64,000 nucleotides of DNA from contig CAJTDD010000011.1 in NCBI GenBank assembly GCA_910574885.1, forward strand, positions 1 to 64,000, written 5' to 3'. Position numbers and translations under genes: made by a program. This DNA is from Lachnospiraceae bacterium (lineage in GTDB: Bacteria > Bacillota > Clostridia > Lachnospirales > Lachnospiraceae). Under the pieces are notes generated by a model that had not been told where the DNA came from, did no database searches, and saw only the letters and a program-made list of their open reading frames with translations. This document shows positions 1 through 7,875 of the stretch, piece after piece (the stretch's first letter is position 1; every line of letters starts with the position of its first letter).

Positions 1-74
1 AATAATGATATCTTAAGCGATCCCATAAGATTTTTCAAGGCATAGTACCCGCTATGTCCAATGTTTATGTCCAT
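1..74 (-). CDS. Short leader-peptide-like ORF, runs off the left edge
   Basis: A minus-strand ATG at 72-74 opens at least 24 codons reading MDINIGHSGYYALKNLMG and onward to the window edge. It lies about 170 nt downstream of a good minus-strand promoter (253-281), after a region full of inverted repeats. A short peptide ORF in a folded leader is typical of attenuation-controlled genes. From memory, unverified, the GHSGYYALKNL stretch resembles the leader upstream of ribosomal-protection tetracycline-resistance genes. The controlled gene would lie outside the window. It could equally be the start of an unrelated protein. Confidence 0.3.
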   Translation of the reverse strand, partial: MDINIGHSGYYALKNLMGSLKISL

Positions 75-281
75 TTTTCTCAAACTTCTTTTCCTGCACG
101 ATATTCAGTTGTCAATTTTCGGTTGGAATCTCATTCATTGAGATTCCGAGAAGTTATGATTTCCCTTTGCAGGGATCTCTATGTAATCAGAGAGTCCAGT
201 CCCTCTGGTGAAGGACCAACCGCCTACCGTTTTTCTAGTAGTACCCATAAATATTCTACCAAAATTTACAATATCTTACAA
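75..281 (-). promoter_or_regulatory. Minus-strand promoter and structured 5' leader
   Basis: On the minus strand a -35 box TTGTAA (281-276) is followed after 17 nt by a -10 box TAGAAT (258-253). The transcript would run leftward through several hairpins. The clearest is a perfect 9-bp stem, GGAATCTCA (125-133) with TGAGATTCC (139-147). Others are an imperfect stem around 169-200 and a GGTCC/GGAC-type stem around 195-225. No ORF of normal size fits here. I read it as the leader of a gene beyond the left edge. Confidence 0.5.
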
Positions 282-734
282 TATAGATTTTCCACACAAT
301 TTCTGAATCAGCCGTTCCAGCGACTCCTTAAATCTTACATCATCCTCTGCTGTCCGTTTTGCAGGCCCTTTCAGGTGATGCTTTGATTTTGAGCGCCGTA
401 CCTTCTTACTGATATGCCGTTCCATCAGCATGCGGTCGATATTCTCATCCGTATACCATTTTCCGCTCTGATGGATTCCATAAGCACCTTTCCCCAGAAT
501 CATGGCAGCCACTCCATAATCCTGCGTCACTACCAGATCTCCTTTCCAGCAAAGTCCAACCAGTGCAAAATCCACTGCATCTGCACCGGCTCCAATCACT
601 TTGACTTCACAGTACTCAGACTGTAGCACATGGTTTGTATCGCACAGCAGAACTACAGGTATCCCGTATTTCTCCGCCACACGCTCCACAATCGAAACAA
701 CCGGGCAGGCATCTGCATCTACCAGTATCTTCAT
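276..734 (-). CDS. UPF0178 (YaiI/YqxD, DUF188) family protein
   Basis: The protein is about 152 residues and opens with MKILVDADACPV, the hallmark of the YaiI/YqxD family. The remaining blocks also fit the family: a CDTNH segment, GADAVDFALV, VVTQDYGVAAM and a basic tail. The family has a PIN-like fold with conserved acidic residues but no established function. I start at the ATG at 734, because the five extra upstream codons would place residues before the conserved N-terminus. It ends inside the -35 box of the leftward promoter at 253-281. The gene lies downstream of the Ku/ligase genes on the same strand but 115 nt away, so it may be a separate unit. Confidence 0.85.
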   Translation of the reverse strand: MKILVDADACPVVSIVERVAEKYGIPVVLLCDTNHVLQSEYCEVKVIGAGADAVDFALVGLCWKGDLVVTQDYGVAAMILGKGAYGIHQSGKWYTDENIDRMLMERHISKKVRRSKSKHHLKGPAKRTAEDDVRFKESLERLIQKLCGKSIL

Positions 735-848
735 AGAAACGCTCTCCACAACTCTTGATTTAATATCACCATATTAACACAAGCATTAGGATTTTTCTAT
801 ATATTGTCTCTCAAAGGATGGCATGAGTTATCTTCTTAACGCCGGACG

Positions 849-1790
849 CTATTTCAAATTGCTTTCATTTACCTGCACTTCTTCCGGGGAAATATCATCC
901 CGGAACCCTTTAAAGACAGGCTGCCTGAAAGACTGAAGCGTATTCGGCATATATTCCACCACGCAGACCAAACCCGGCTCCACCCAGACAGCGTTTTCAT
1001 TCCCTGTCGGCAGCATCCGGAACGGATTCCTTCCGGTTTCTTCCAACCGCGCAACTGTATCTTTTGTCACCCCGGAAGTGACATGGCCTTTATAAACAAG
1101 CGAACCAAGCCGGTATTTTGCCAGCACCAGACTGAAGGTATGTCCGCCTTTTGGAATATAACCTGCAACAATGAAGTCTTCATCTGCCATACGCTTAAAT
1201 TTTACCCAGTCTTTTGTACGCTTGCCCATAAGATACAGGCTCTCTTTTCGTTTTGCCACAACCCCTTCCAGCTCCCTGGTCTCTGCCGCCCGGTAAAGCG
1301 CCAGCCCTTCCTTTTCTATATAGCGGGATACGGCAATCCTGTCATTTTCTGTAACCATAGTGGAAAGCTTGTGCTTCCGTTCCATAAGGGATTGGAAAAC
1401 CAGTTCCTGATTTTTTTGGTAAATGCAGTCAAATGCTACAAACGAAGCCGGAAACCGTTTCGCCTCCATTTCGATTTTAAATCTATCTGTCAGCATGGTG
1501 CGTTTCTGCAGGCGGTAAAAATCCGGTACACCGCCTGCAAGCACCACGATTTCCCCATCTAAAATACATTTGCCGTTTACATTTTTATAAATCTCTGCAA
1601 GTTCTGGAAATTTCGAAAGCATCTGCATATTCCGTTTATTCCGAAAGTCTACAGTATCCTTATCAATATAAGCAAGGCAGCGGAATCCATCCATCTTCAG
1701 TTCGTAGATCCAGTCCGGATCATCGAAGGCTTCCATCTGCTGTGCAATCAGCATAGGGCTCGCACTGCGGTTTTCATACAGTTCCATCAC
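849..1790 (-). CDS. ligD: ATP-dependent DNA ligase of the Ku-associated type
   Basis: This 313-residue protein is a stand-alone nucleotidyltransferase/OB-fold ligase like the ligase domain of bacterial LigD, without the polymerase and phosphoesterase domains. The AMP-accepting lysine is K32 in ELKMDGFR (motif I). LDGEIVV (near residue 78), EGVVAKRK (near 178) and WVKFKRM (near 195) match later motifs. The stop of ku overlaps its start by 4 nt, so the two are translationally coupled and form a minimal non-homologous end-joining pair. Such pairs seal double-strand breaks without a homologous copy. The symbol refers to the ligase domain only. Confidence 0.9.
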   Translation of the reverse strand: MMELYENRSASPMLIAQQMEAFDDPDWIYELKMDGFRCLAYIDKDTVDFRNKRNMQMLSKFPELAEIYKNVNGKCILDGEIVVLAGGVPDFYRLQKRTMLTDRFKIEMEAKRFPASFVAFDCIYQKNQELVFQSLMERKHKLSTMVTENDRIAVSRYIEKEGLALYRAAETRELEGVVAKRKESLYLMGKRTKDWVKFKRMADEDFIVAGYIPKGGHTFSLVLAKYRLGSLVYKGHVTSGVTKDTVARLEETGRNPFRMLPTGNENAVWVEPGLVCVVEYMPNTLQSFRQPVFKGFRDDISPEEVQVNESNLK

Positions 1791-2587
1791 GCTGTACCTG
1801 TAAGCTGTTTCTGGCTGTCCTCATCCGGATTTTTTGATAATTCCAGGCTTTTTTGCAGGGCTTCCATCAGGTCGATCACATTTGACGGACTGCTGCTTTC
1901 CACTGCAACAATTTCCTGGCCCTGAATCTTCTTCATGATCGCTTCCCGGAGCCTGGCCTGGTATTCATCCTGAAAATCTTCTGCCTTGAAGGGCTTTGTC
2001 ATATTTTCAATCAGCATTTTTGCCATATTGAGTTCGTTTTCATCTAATTTCATCTTGGGAACTGCCTTCGGTATGGCTGCAATCTCATCATGATAAAATA
2101 ACGTCTTTACGATAATTCCTTCCTTTGTGGGATATAATACCAGCAGTTTTTCATTGGTTCCCATTACGGTTTTAGCAATCGCAACTTTCTTCTGGGAGAG
2201 TAATGATTGGCGAAGCAGTTCATATGCTTTTTCTGCGCCTGTATCCGGAATTGCATAATAATCTTTTTCATAGTAGATCATATTTACTTCAGACATCTTT
2301 GCAAACTGGACGATATGAATGGTTTTATCCTTTTTGGTCTTGATCTTCTCCAGTTCTTCATCTGTCATAACTACATATTTGTCTTTTTCATATTCGTAAC
2401 CCTTGATGATATCATTTGCCGTCACTTCTTTTCCGCAATGGCTACAGTATTTCTTGTACTTGATACGGGCTTTGCTTTCCTTATCAAGCTGGTTAAAATG
2501 GATATCATTATCCTGTGTCGCCTTATACATCCCGATGGGGATCAGTACCAGCCCCATAGAGATACTTCCTTTATGTGCAACTGCCAT
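1787..2587 (-). CDS. ku: Ku DNA end-binding protein
   Basis: A 266-residue bacterial Ku. The N-terminus MAVAHKGSISMGLVLIPIG is the conserved start of the family and is followed by the CSHCGKEV segment and the core beta-barrel region. Homodimers encircle DNA ends and recruit the ligase. The ATG at 2587 follows a GAGGTG ribosome-binding site by 6 nt and is preferred over the GTG nine bases upstream. It overlaps the ligase gene by 4 nt. It sits in an accessory region next to DUF4317 and conjugative remnants, so the repair pair may be cargo of a mobile element; that is inference. Confidence 0.93.
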   Translation of the reverse strand: MAVAHKGSISMGLVLIPIGMYKATQDNDIHFNQLDKESKARIKYKKYCSHCGKEVTANDIIKGYEYEKDKYVVMTDEELEKIKTKKDKTIHIVQFAKMSEVNMIYYEKDYYAIPDTGAEKAYELLRQSLLSQKKVAIAKTVMGTNEKLLVLYPTKEGIIVKTLFYHDEIAAIPKAVPKMKLDENELNMAKMLIENMTKPFKAEDFQDEYQARLREAIMKKIQGQEIVAVESSSPSNVIDLMEALQKSLELSKNPDEDSQKQLTGTA

Positions 2588-2738
2588 ATTATTCACCTCA
2601 AAGTCTTTTTTAGATATTATCTGCGGCTGGGCAGTTTCTATACTTCGGCTGACAAAGTCCTCCTACCTGAAAGCTGTATATTCCACAGGGAAAGTATTAG
2701 GGGATACATGAACAGGTATACAAAAGAAAACAGCACCG

Positions 2739-2957
2739 CTAAGACGATGCCGTTCGGTTTCTCCTTTTTCTATGCCTTTCTTCATACATTTCACGAATCC
2801 AGATTTTCACCGGCTGTTTCCATTGTTCCCTGGGACTGGGGATATTCTTGATCAGGCTTTTCGGATTCAGCCCCATTTCCTTCGCCATCCGGATATCTTC
2901 CTCATTTAACCGGCATTTTTTCTTTGCTTCAGCCCAAAGTTCTGGTTTGTATGCCAT
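2739..2957 (-). CDS. Small basic hypothetical protein
   Basis: A 72-residue highly charged protein without membrane segments. It begins MAYKPELWAEAKKKC and contains MAKEMGLNPKSLIKN and PREQWKQPVKIWI. A good ribosome-binding site (GGGAGATGC) precedes the ATG. Proteins with this MAKELGLNPKSLIKNIPS-type core occur widely as small uncharacterised proteins in Clostridia. It lies between DUF4317 and ku on the same strand. I do not know its function. Confidence 0.65.
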   Translation of the reverse strand: MAYKPELWAEAKKKCRLNEEDIRMAKEMGLNPKSLIKNIPSPREQWKQPVKIWIREMYEERHRKRRNRTASS

Positions 2958-2992
2958 CCTGCATCTCCCTTTCTTCTTAAAAGTACGTCCAT

Positions 2993-3619
2993 TTATTCTG
3001 CCCCTAGAATCTCCCCTACTACTTCCATATGCGGCCTGTCAGGATTCTTCTGATAGACATTTACATGGTTCAGATCCCCGCACCGGTCTGTAAATGCCGG
3101 AAACAGGAATCCACATTCCGGTTCTCCCGGCTCATATTCACCAGAAAGCGGGCAGATTACACAGATCAGATATTCAAACACTTCCTCCGATTCTCCCAGC
3201 CGCTCTTTATCTGACGCTTTCGCCGGAATATCGTAGCGGTCATGGAAAACCAAGATGGCATACTCCGAATCTGTGTGGTAACGCTCCATCACCACATCAT
3301 AAAAGGTATCCATCAACGCATCGTTTTTCAGCCCGCATTCCTTCATAGCCATAAGTAACTGCCACATGCTTCCCGGCTTCTGGGCTTTCGGTGCGAACTC
3401 ATATTTTTTCAGATTCTTATTCGTATCAGAAAACGGCACCGTCTTTGCCAGTTTCAGATTTCTAGTTCTGTCGGAACCGGACAGCTTCAGAAAATTGGTG
3501 TTGAAGCTCCCATCAAACTCTCCGTCCCGGTCTATGTAGCACCCGGCAACCCTTGTCATGGATGTCCGGGCCGACGTCATCCGCCTGGTCAGTTCCAGCA
3601 TGTCTTCCCTATTGATCAT
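2993..3619 (-). CDS. DUF4317 family protein, short form
   Basis: A 208-residue soluble protein. The opening (MLELTRRMTSARTSMTRVAGCYID) and the segments FLKLSGSDRTRNLKLAKTVPFS and CPLSGEYEPGEPE match my memory of DUF4317, a family of unknown function common in Lachnospiraceae mobile regions. Many members are near 400 residues, so this is a short form or has lost its C-terminal half. The reading frame ends cleanly and I see no frameshift. It is transcribed toward the small protein, Ku and ligase genes, with only 35 nt to the next gene. Confidence 0.6.
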   Translation of the reverse strand: MINREDMLELTRRMTSARTSMTRVAGCYIDRDGEFDGSFNTNFLKLSGSDRTRNLKLAKTVPFSDTNKNLKKYEFAPKAQKPGSMWQLLMAMKECGLKNDALMDTFYDVVMERYHTDSEYAILVFHDRYDIPAKASDKERLGESEEVFEYLICVICPLSGEYEPGEPECGFLFPAFTDRCGDLNHVNVYQKNPDRPHMEVVGEILGAE

Positions 3620-3643
3620 TTTGGTCTCCCCTCATAAATTAAT

Positions 3644-4708
3644 TTATTCTACCAGCTCCGGATAAGGCCAGTCCAGAATCCCGCCGAACTCCAGAACATT
3701 TTCGTATCCCATATCTGCAAGCTTTTGTGCCGCCTGTTTGCTTCGGTTCCCACTCCGGCAGTATACCAGGATCTGCCGACCTTTATCCGGCAGTATATCC
3801 GGTTCACTTAAAATGTCTTCGTTTGGCAGGCATACGGCGTTTTTGATATGCCCGGAATCATATTCCTCCTGCGTCCGGACATCCAGAATAATCACATCCG
3901 CCTCTTTATCCATTCTCTCTTTTGCCTCCTGTGGGCTAATCTGCTCATAAGTCATCATTGCTTCCTCCTGCTTCTGATCCTTATGAGCTTTCATCATATT
4001 CAAAATGGCCTCCACGGTCTGCGCCTGCTGTTCCTCCCGGCTGATATCTGCAGCATGGTCGCCCTTTTGCTCCCCATAATTTCCAAACTGTGCATGGTTT
4101 CCGCCTTCTATACAGATTTCTACATAATCTGCAGGCATAAACGAGTTCCCTTCCTCCACCTTCTCCATATCCAGAACACCATCCTCACTTCCATAGAGCG
4201 ACAGGACAGAAAAGGAATCCGACTTCAGGCTTTTCGTTGGATATGCTGCCAGAAGCACCAGACCATTAAGACTCTCCAGATGTCCGGAAGCATAAGATGC
4301 CGCCATCGCCCCGCCCAGAGAATGCCCGGAGAGATACCAGTGATCGTATTCATAAGAATCCATAATCTTTTCAGCCTTATTCTGCCCGAAAAACGCAAGA
4401 TTACACGGCATCTTAATAAGAAAACAGTCGATTCCCCGCTCTGCCAAGTCACTCAATAATGGAAGATATGAGGTATATTCCACCTTCGCTCCTGGATAGA
4501 AAATCAATGCCTCATTATCTCCCGGTCCATCCGGATCCGAAAGCGTGCTGTCTGCCGGAGGCTGTTCCTGCTTTTCCCATGTCCTCCCCGTTTCCTGTTC
4601 TTCAGCCGGAAACTCCGGTCTCTTAACCTCTGCTAAAGCTCCTCCAAAATACATCCCTGCAGTAAAACACAGGATGCCGATTCCAAATACTGCCTTGTTT
4701 CTGCTCAT
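3644..4708 (-). CDS. Secreted or membrane-anchored alpha/beta hydrolase fused to a rhodanese domain
   Basis: 354 residues. Residues 1-27 form a hydrophobic signal or anchor. Residues about 60-240 form an alpha/beta hydrolase with the nucleophile elbow GHSLGG, an aspartate-containing loop (YGSEDGVLD) and a histidine in EGGNHAQFG that completes a catalytic triad. After a charged linker, residues about 250-354 form a rhodanese domain with DVRTQEEYDSGHI and the active-site loop CRSGNRS. Rhodaneses move sulfane sulfur or act as persulfide sensors. The hydrolase substrate is not evident. Fusion of these two folds behind an export signal is uncommon. The gene is upstream of DUF4317 with 24 nt between them. 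Confidence 0.85.
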   Translation of the reverse strand: MSRNKAVFGIGILCFTAGMYFGGALAEVKRPEFPAEEQETGRTWEKQEQPPADSTLSDPDGPGDNEALIFYPGAKVEYTSYLPLLSDLAERGIDCFLIKMPCNLAFFGQNKAEKIMDSYEYDHWYLSGHSLGGAMAASYASGHLESLNGLVLLAAYPTKSLKSDSFSVLSLYGSEDGVLDMEKVEEGNSFMPADYVEICIEGGNHAQFGNYGEQKGDHAADISREEQQAQTVEAILNMMKAHKDQKQEEAMMTYEQISPQEAKERMDKEADVIILDVRTQEEYDSGHIKNAVCLPNEDILSEPDILPDKGRQILVYCRSGNRSKQAAQKLADMGYENVLEFGGILDWPYPELVE

Positions 4709-4868
4709 ATTCCCTCCATAATTCTAATAGATATAGTTCCAACGCTATCAGAATCAGTATAGCAAACACAAACAGCATTTTCATCATATATTGCCGTATT
4801 ACCATATATTTCCAGTATTATAGTGCGTACCTGTTGTTTTCAGATAAAAATAATCTGCAAAGCACAGG

Positions 4869-5189
4869 CTATTTTCTTTCTTCCTCTATTAGAAAATCCA
4901 GAATCCGCAGGATCTTATCCTGTTTCTCTTTTGGAAGGCTCTGAAGCTTTTCCTCTAACTTTGTGCACCGCGCCTTCCGCCCGACACGCAGCACGTCCAG
5001 CATCACATCATCCGCTGATACCTCAAGGACATTGATGATCCGCACAAGTGTTTCCAGTTTTGGAGTTTTCACTTCCCGTTCAATCGCTCCAAGGTAGTTC
5101 CAGCTGATCCCCACACGTTCTGCCAGCGCTTCCTGCGTCATTCCTGCCTCCTCCCGGCATTTCTGGATCCGTTTTCCTAATCCCTGCAT
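4869..5189 (-). CDS. XRE-family helix-turn-helix regulator
   Basis: A 106-residue protein with an N-terminal HTH of the Cro/cI type (EEAGMTQEALAERVGISWNYL, then IEREVKTPKLETLVRI) and a charged helical C-terminus ending in LPKEKQDKILRILDFLIEE. I start at the ATG at 5189 because GGAGG lies 8 nt upstream. It is the first minus-strand gene before the promoter of the rightward conjugation operon at 5355. It may therefore control its own operon, the rightward promoter, or both; this is inferred from position. Confidence 0.85.
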   Translation of the reverse strand: MQGLGKRIQKCREEAGMTQEALAERVGISWNYLGAIEREVKTPKLETLVRIINVLEVSADDVMLDVLRVGRKARCTKLEEKLQSLPKEKQDKILRILDFLIEEERK

Positions 5190-5354
5190 TTGTTCAACCT
5201 CCATTTCCTACCAACGCTAAAAGCGTGGATACCATTTCTATCAGTATATTTGTTCCCGTAACCAGCAAACAGTATCTACCAGAACGTGCAGCAACGCTTT
5301 TGGAACTGATACAAAATTGGCACAATAATTTCTTAAACTGGCACAGTTATGCGA

Positions 5355-5383
5355 TTTACACCGTAAAAGTCATATGTTAAAAT
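5355..5383 (+). promoter_or_regulatory. Promoter of the rightward conjugation operon
   Basis: TTTACA at 5355-5360 and TAAAAT at 5378-5383 are separated by exactly 17 nt, a good sigma-A promoter. It faces the pilin-like and TrbL-like genes and is followed by a strong hairpin and a second terminator before the first gene. The operon is therefore probably controlled by termination in the leader. Confidence 0.6.
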
Positions 5384-5411
5384 TGATATTGTCAAAATTA
5401 TGTGCAGAAAC

Positions 5412-5546
5412 AACGCAGCAATATCAGGGCATTGCCTCATCCCTGGATATTGGCTGCGTTTTTTGCTGCAGGAGGTGAAAATAGACTTACAACTTCATAT
5501 GGAACCGTAAGAAGCAGCCTGTATTGACCGGGCTGCTTTTTTTATC
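5412..5546 (+). terminator. Double terminator/attenuator leader
   Basis: Two terminator-like hairpins lie between the promoter at 5355 and the first structural gene. The first pairs AACGCAGCAATATCAGGG (from 5412) with CCCTGGATATTGGCTGCGTT, followed by TTTT at about 5461. The second pairs AGCAGCC (5513-5519) with GGCTGCT (5531-5537), followed by a run of T. Between them GGAGGTG precedes a possible 11-codon ORF, GTG at 5476 to TAA at 5508. A further stem, AGGCAGGG with CCCTGCCT, occupies 5719-5748. I see no other gene between 5190 and 5775. Confidence 0.6.
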
Positions 5547-5775
5547 ACAAATGCAGGAGAATACGTCAGTGACGCATTCTCTGCACTACCGGGAAATCCG
5601 GCCAGAGGCAGGAAACTTGCTTGGAATCGGTATTCCATCCTTTTCATAAGGACAGTTAGTCTTTCCATTCCTGATCGAACGGCAGGTTATAGGAATTCTG
5701 ATCTCAGGCATTACCCATAGGCAGGGCAGACGCACCGTCTCCCTGCCTGATTCAGAATAAGGAGACAACACTGAT

Positions 5776-6195
5776 ATGAGACAACACAAAGTCAAGGAAA
5801 CACCGCCGAATCCAAAATCGTTCATGAAACGCTTTCATCGTCCGCATGGTGAAAAACGCCATATCGACTACATGAAATACCTCTATACGGCAGCACTGTT
5901 ATTTACATTCTTAGCCTGCAGCGTCCAGCCGGTCATGGCGGCAAACGTGTGGGACAAGGCAAAGGAGATCATGAAGGATGTTTACAACCAGATTGTCCTG
6001 ATCTCCACCATCGCCGCCGTAGTGACTGCATCCGTCGCTTTGCTGATGATGAACTTCTCCAAATCCGGCAAGACCGTGGATGAATCCCGCGCATGGCTCA
6101 AACGGATCATCATCACCTGGGCAATCTTAAACGGGCTTGGATTTATCATGGCCTACATCACCCCGTTCTTTGCGGGCGGCCAGTGGAATGGCTAG
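5776..6195 (+). CDS. VirB2/pilin-like conjugation protein
   Basis: 139 residues. A basic N-terminus leads into a hydrophobic signal-like segment (residues about 34-55) ending VMAAN, a plausible signal peptidase site. Two further membrane helices follow (LISTIAAVVTASVALLMM and a segment ending GLGFIMAYITPFF), with a short KSGKTVDESRAWLKR loop between them. This layout is that of VirB2/TrbC-like subunits in Gram-positive conjugative elements. It is the first gene after the leader and is followed after 21 nt by a TrbL-like gene. GGAGACAAC lies upstream of the ATG. Confidence 0.65.
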   Translation: MRQHKVKETPPNPKSFMKRFHRPHGEKRHIDYMKYLYTAALLFTFLACSVQPVMAANVWDKAKEIMKDVYNQIVLISTIAAVVTASVALLMMNFSKSGKTVDESRAWLKRIIITWAILNGLGFIMAYITPFFAGGQWNG

Positions 6196-6216
6196 GACAA
6201 GAAGGGAGGCATCCGC

Positions 6217-6927
6217 ATGAAGATCTTAGACGGAATCGTGGAGTGGATTGCAGAGCAGGTTATGAACATCTTGGATCTCATCACCACTTCAGTATTGGGC
6301 GCACTGGGCTGTTCCATGGATACCTTCCTCCGTTACTTCCCGGCAGCCGAGAGCATGTACCAGATCTTTCTGGCTCTGGCCATCGGGCTTATTCTTTTAA
6401 ACTGGGTCTGGCAGCTCTTTAAAAATTACTTCGCAGGGGCAGGGGTGGAGGCAGAGGATCCGCTGAAATCATCCATGCGGACCTTCCTCTTCCTGTTCCT
6501 GATTTTTTATGCAAAGGACATTGTGGATCTGCTTTTGGATATCGCCGGAACGCCTTACAGCTGGATCTTGACTGACGACCTGCCCTCCTTAAAGTTTGCA
6601 GATTTTAACTCAGTCATCACCGTTATCTTAGGAGTCTGTACAAATGGGGCGGTGGCTCTGATTGCCTTGATCCTGGTACTGATCCTGGCGTGGAATTACA
6701 TCAAGCTCCTCTTTGAAGCGGCAGAACGGTATATCCTTCTGGGGGTTCTGGTCTTTACAGCGCCGGTCGCCTTTGCCACTGGTGCCTCCCAGTCTACCGG
6801 AAATATTTTCAAGAGCTGGTGCCGGATGCTGGGAGGGCAGTTCTTCCTATTATTAATGAACGCCTGGTGCTTAGGATTGTTTACCTCCATGGTCGGCACC
6901 TTCCTTGCGAACCCGCTGTCCATCTGA
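6217..6927 (+). CDS. TrbL/VirB6-like conjugal transfer membrane protein
   Basis: A 236-residue protein made almost wholly of membrane helices, about five or six, separated by a short hydrophilic loop (NYFAGAGVEAEDPLKS). It contains the segment LGVLVFTAPVAFATGASQ followed by KSWCRMLGGQF, typical of the TrbL/VirB6-like inner-membrane channel proteins of Clostridial ICEs. It would form part of the mating channel. It follows the pilin-like gene by 21 nt and precedes the next transfer gene by 12 nt. No VirB4 or VirD4 gene is present nearby, so the apparatus is incomplete. Confidence 0.75.
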   Translation: MKILDGIVEWIAEQVMNILDLITTSVLGALGCSMDTFLRYFPAAESMYQIFLALAIGLILLNWVWQLFKNYFAGAGVEAEDPLKSSMRTFLFLFLIFYAKDIVDLLLDIAGTPYSWILTDDLPSLKFADFNSVITVILGVCTNGAVALIALILVLILAWNYIKLLFEAAERYILLGVLVFTAPVAFATGASQSTGNIFKSWCRMLGGQFFLLLMNAWCLGLFTSMVGTFLANPLSI

Positions 6928-6939
6928 TGAAAGGAGAAG

Positions 6940-7875
6940 ATGATGAAACATAAGAAACAACTATTGTATATCATTCTGCTGGTCGCCTGTATGGTACTTC
7001 TTTATTCTATGCCAGTCTTTGCTTCAGAGCTTACGGAAGCCGATGTCGAGCAGGCTGTGGCAGAGCAGGGAAAAGAGGCTGTAACCGGAAATGTCTTCAT
7101 CTGGTTCCTATGCGCCATTGCCTTTCTGAAGGTCAGCCAGAAGATTGACTCCTTCATGGCAAGCCTTGGCATCAACGTGGGGAATACAGGCGGAAACATG
7201 ATGGCGGAACTTCTGATCGCCGGCCGGAGTCTGGCCGGGGCCATGCACCTGAAGGGAGGCGGCAGCGGAGGCAGCGGATACCGGAAATCCGGTTCTCCGG
7301 GCGATGCAGCCGTAGGGGGAAATTTCCTGTCTGGCGGACTCGCCGGATCCGTGGGAAGGCAGACCGAACGGAGTGCTGTCAATAACGTAACCGGGTATAC
7401 AGAGAACTCTAGCATCGGGAGTGCCATGTATCACTCATCCCTAAATAAAGGCGGGGATTTTGCCAATAACGTCATCAGCAACATCGCCCAGGGAAATTAC
7501 AGCCAGGTCGGCTCCATCAAGGGCGAAGAGGCGGAAAAAGCTTTCATTTCCTATATGGGAATGAAAGAAGACAAGAACTCGCCGCTTCCTGTATATACCA
7601 ATATGGAAATCGGCGGCGGGCGCATGACCGGGACAGAGACCACGGAAGATTCCGGGAACCGGGAGTTTGCCCTGTACCATGCAGATCAGTATCTGGCGCC
7701 CACACCGGGAACTTATGATACCGTGCAGTCGGTTGACGGCGCTACCTGGTACAAGCAGTACGCCCAGCCCACTGTCAATAAGACGCCTTACGAAACGGAG
7801 GATGGAAAAGTTGCCTACCATGAATCCATTGTCCAGAAGCTTCCGCAGGCTCCCCAGAGAAAGGAGCGGATCTAG
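6940..7875 (+). CDS. Exported conjugal transfer protein with glycine-rich linker
   Basis: 311 residues. A signal peptide (KKQLLYIILLVACMVLLYS, then PVFAS) is followed by an acidic stretch, one membrane helix (NVFIWFLCAIAFLKVSQ) and a flexible region rich in Gly and Ser (GGGSGGSGYRKSGSPGD). The rest is a hydrophilic C-terminal half. Proteins of this layout sit between TrbL-like and VirB4 genes in related ICEs. Here the next thing downstream is a broken peptidase remnant. RBS AAAGGAGAAG precedes the ATG. Function is unknown beyond a presumed role in the mating pore. Confidence 0.6.
   Translation: MMKHKKQLLYIILLVACMVLLYSMPVFASELTEADVEQAVAEQGKEAVTGNVFIWFLCAIAFLKVSQKIDSFMASLGINVGNTGGNMMAELLIAGRSLAGAMHLKGGGSGGSGYRKSGSPGDAAVGGNFLSGGLAGSVGRQTERSAVNNVTGYTENSSIGSAMYHSSLNKGGDFANNVISNIAQGNYSQVGSIKGEEAEKAFISYMGMKEDKNSPLPVYTNMEIGGGRMTGTETTEDSGNREFALYHADQYLAPTPGTYDTVQSVDGATWYKQYAQPTVNKTPYETEDGKVAYHESIVQKLPQAPQRKERI

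Noticed and set aside
54-386. A 110-codon plus-strand ORF over the left-edge leader
   Set aside because: It has no ribosome-binding site, overlaps the UPF0178 gene end on the other strand and crosses hairpins and a good minus-strand promoter.
4623-4805. A 60-codon minus-strand ORF with a hydrophobic start upstream of the hydrolase-rhodanese gene
   Set aside because: It overlaps the start of the well-supported gene in another frame and has no clear ribosome-binding site; the hydrophobicity comes from AT-rich promoter DNA.
7667-7867. N-terminal 67 codons of the ORF that reads into the peptidase remnant
   Set aside because: These codons lie out of frame inside the preceding transfer gene and do not resemble a protein start; only the part after 7868 looks like real sequence.
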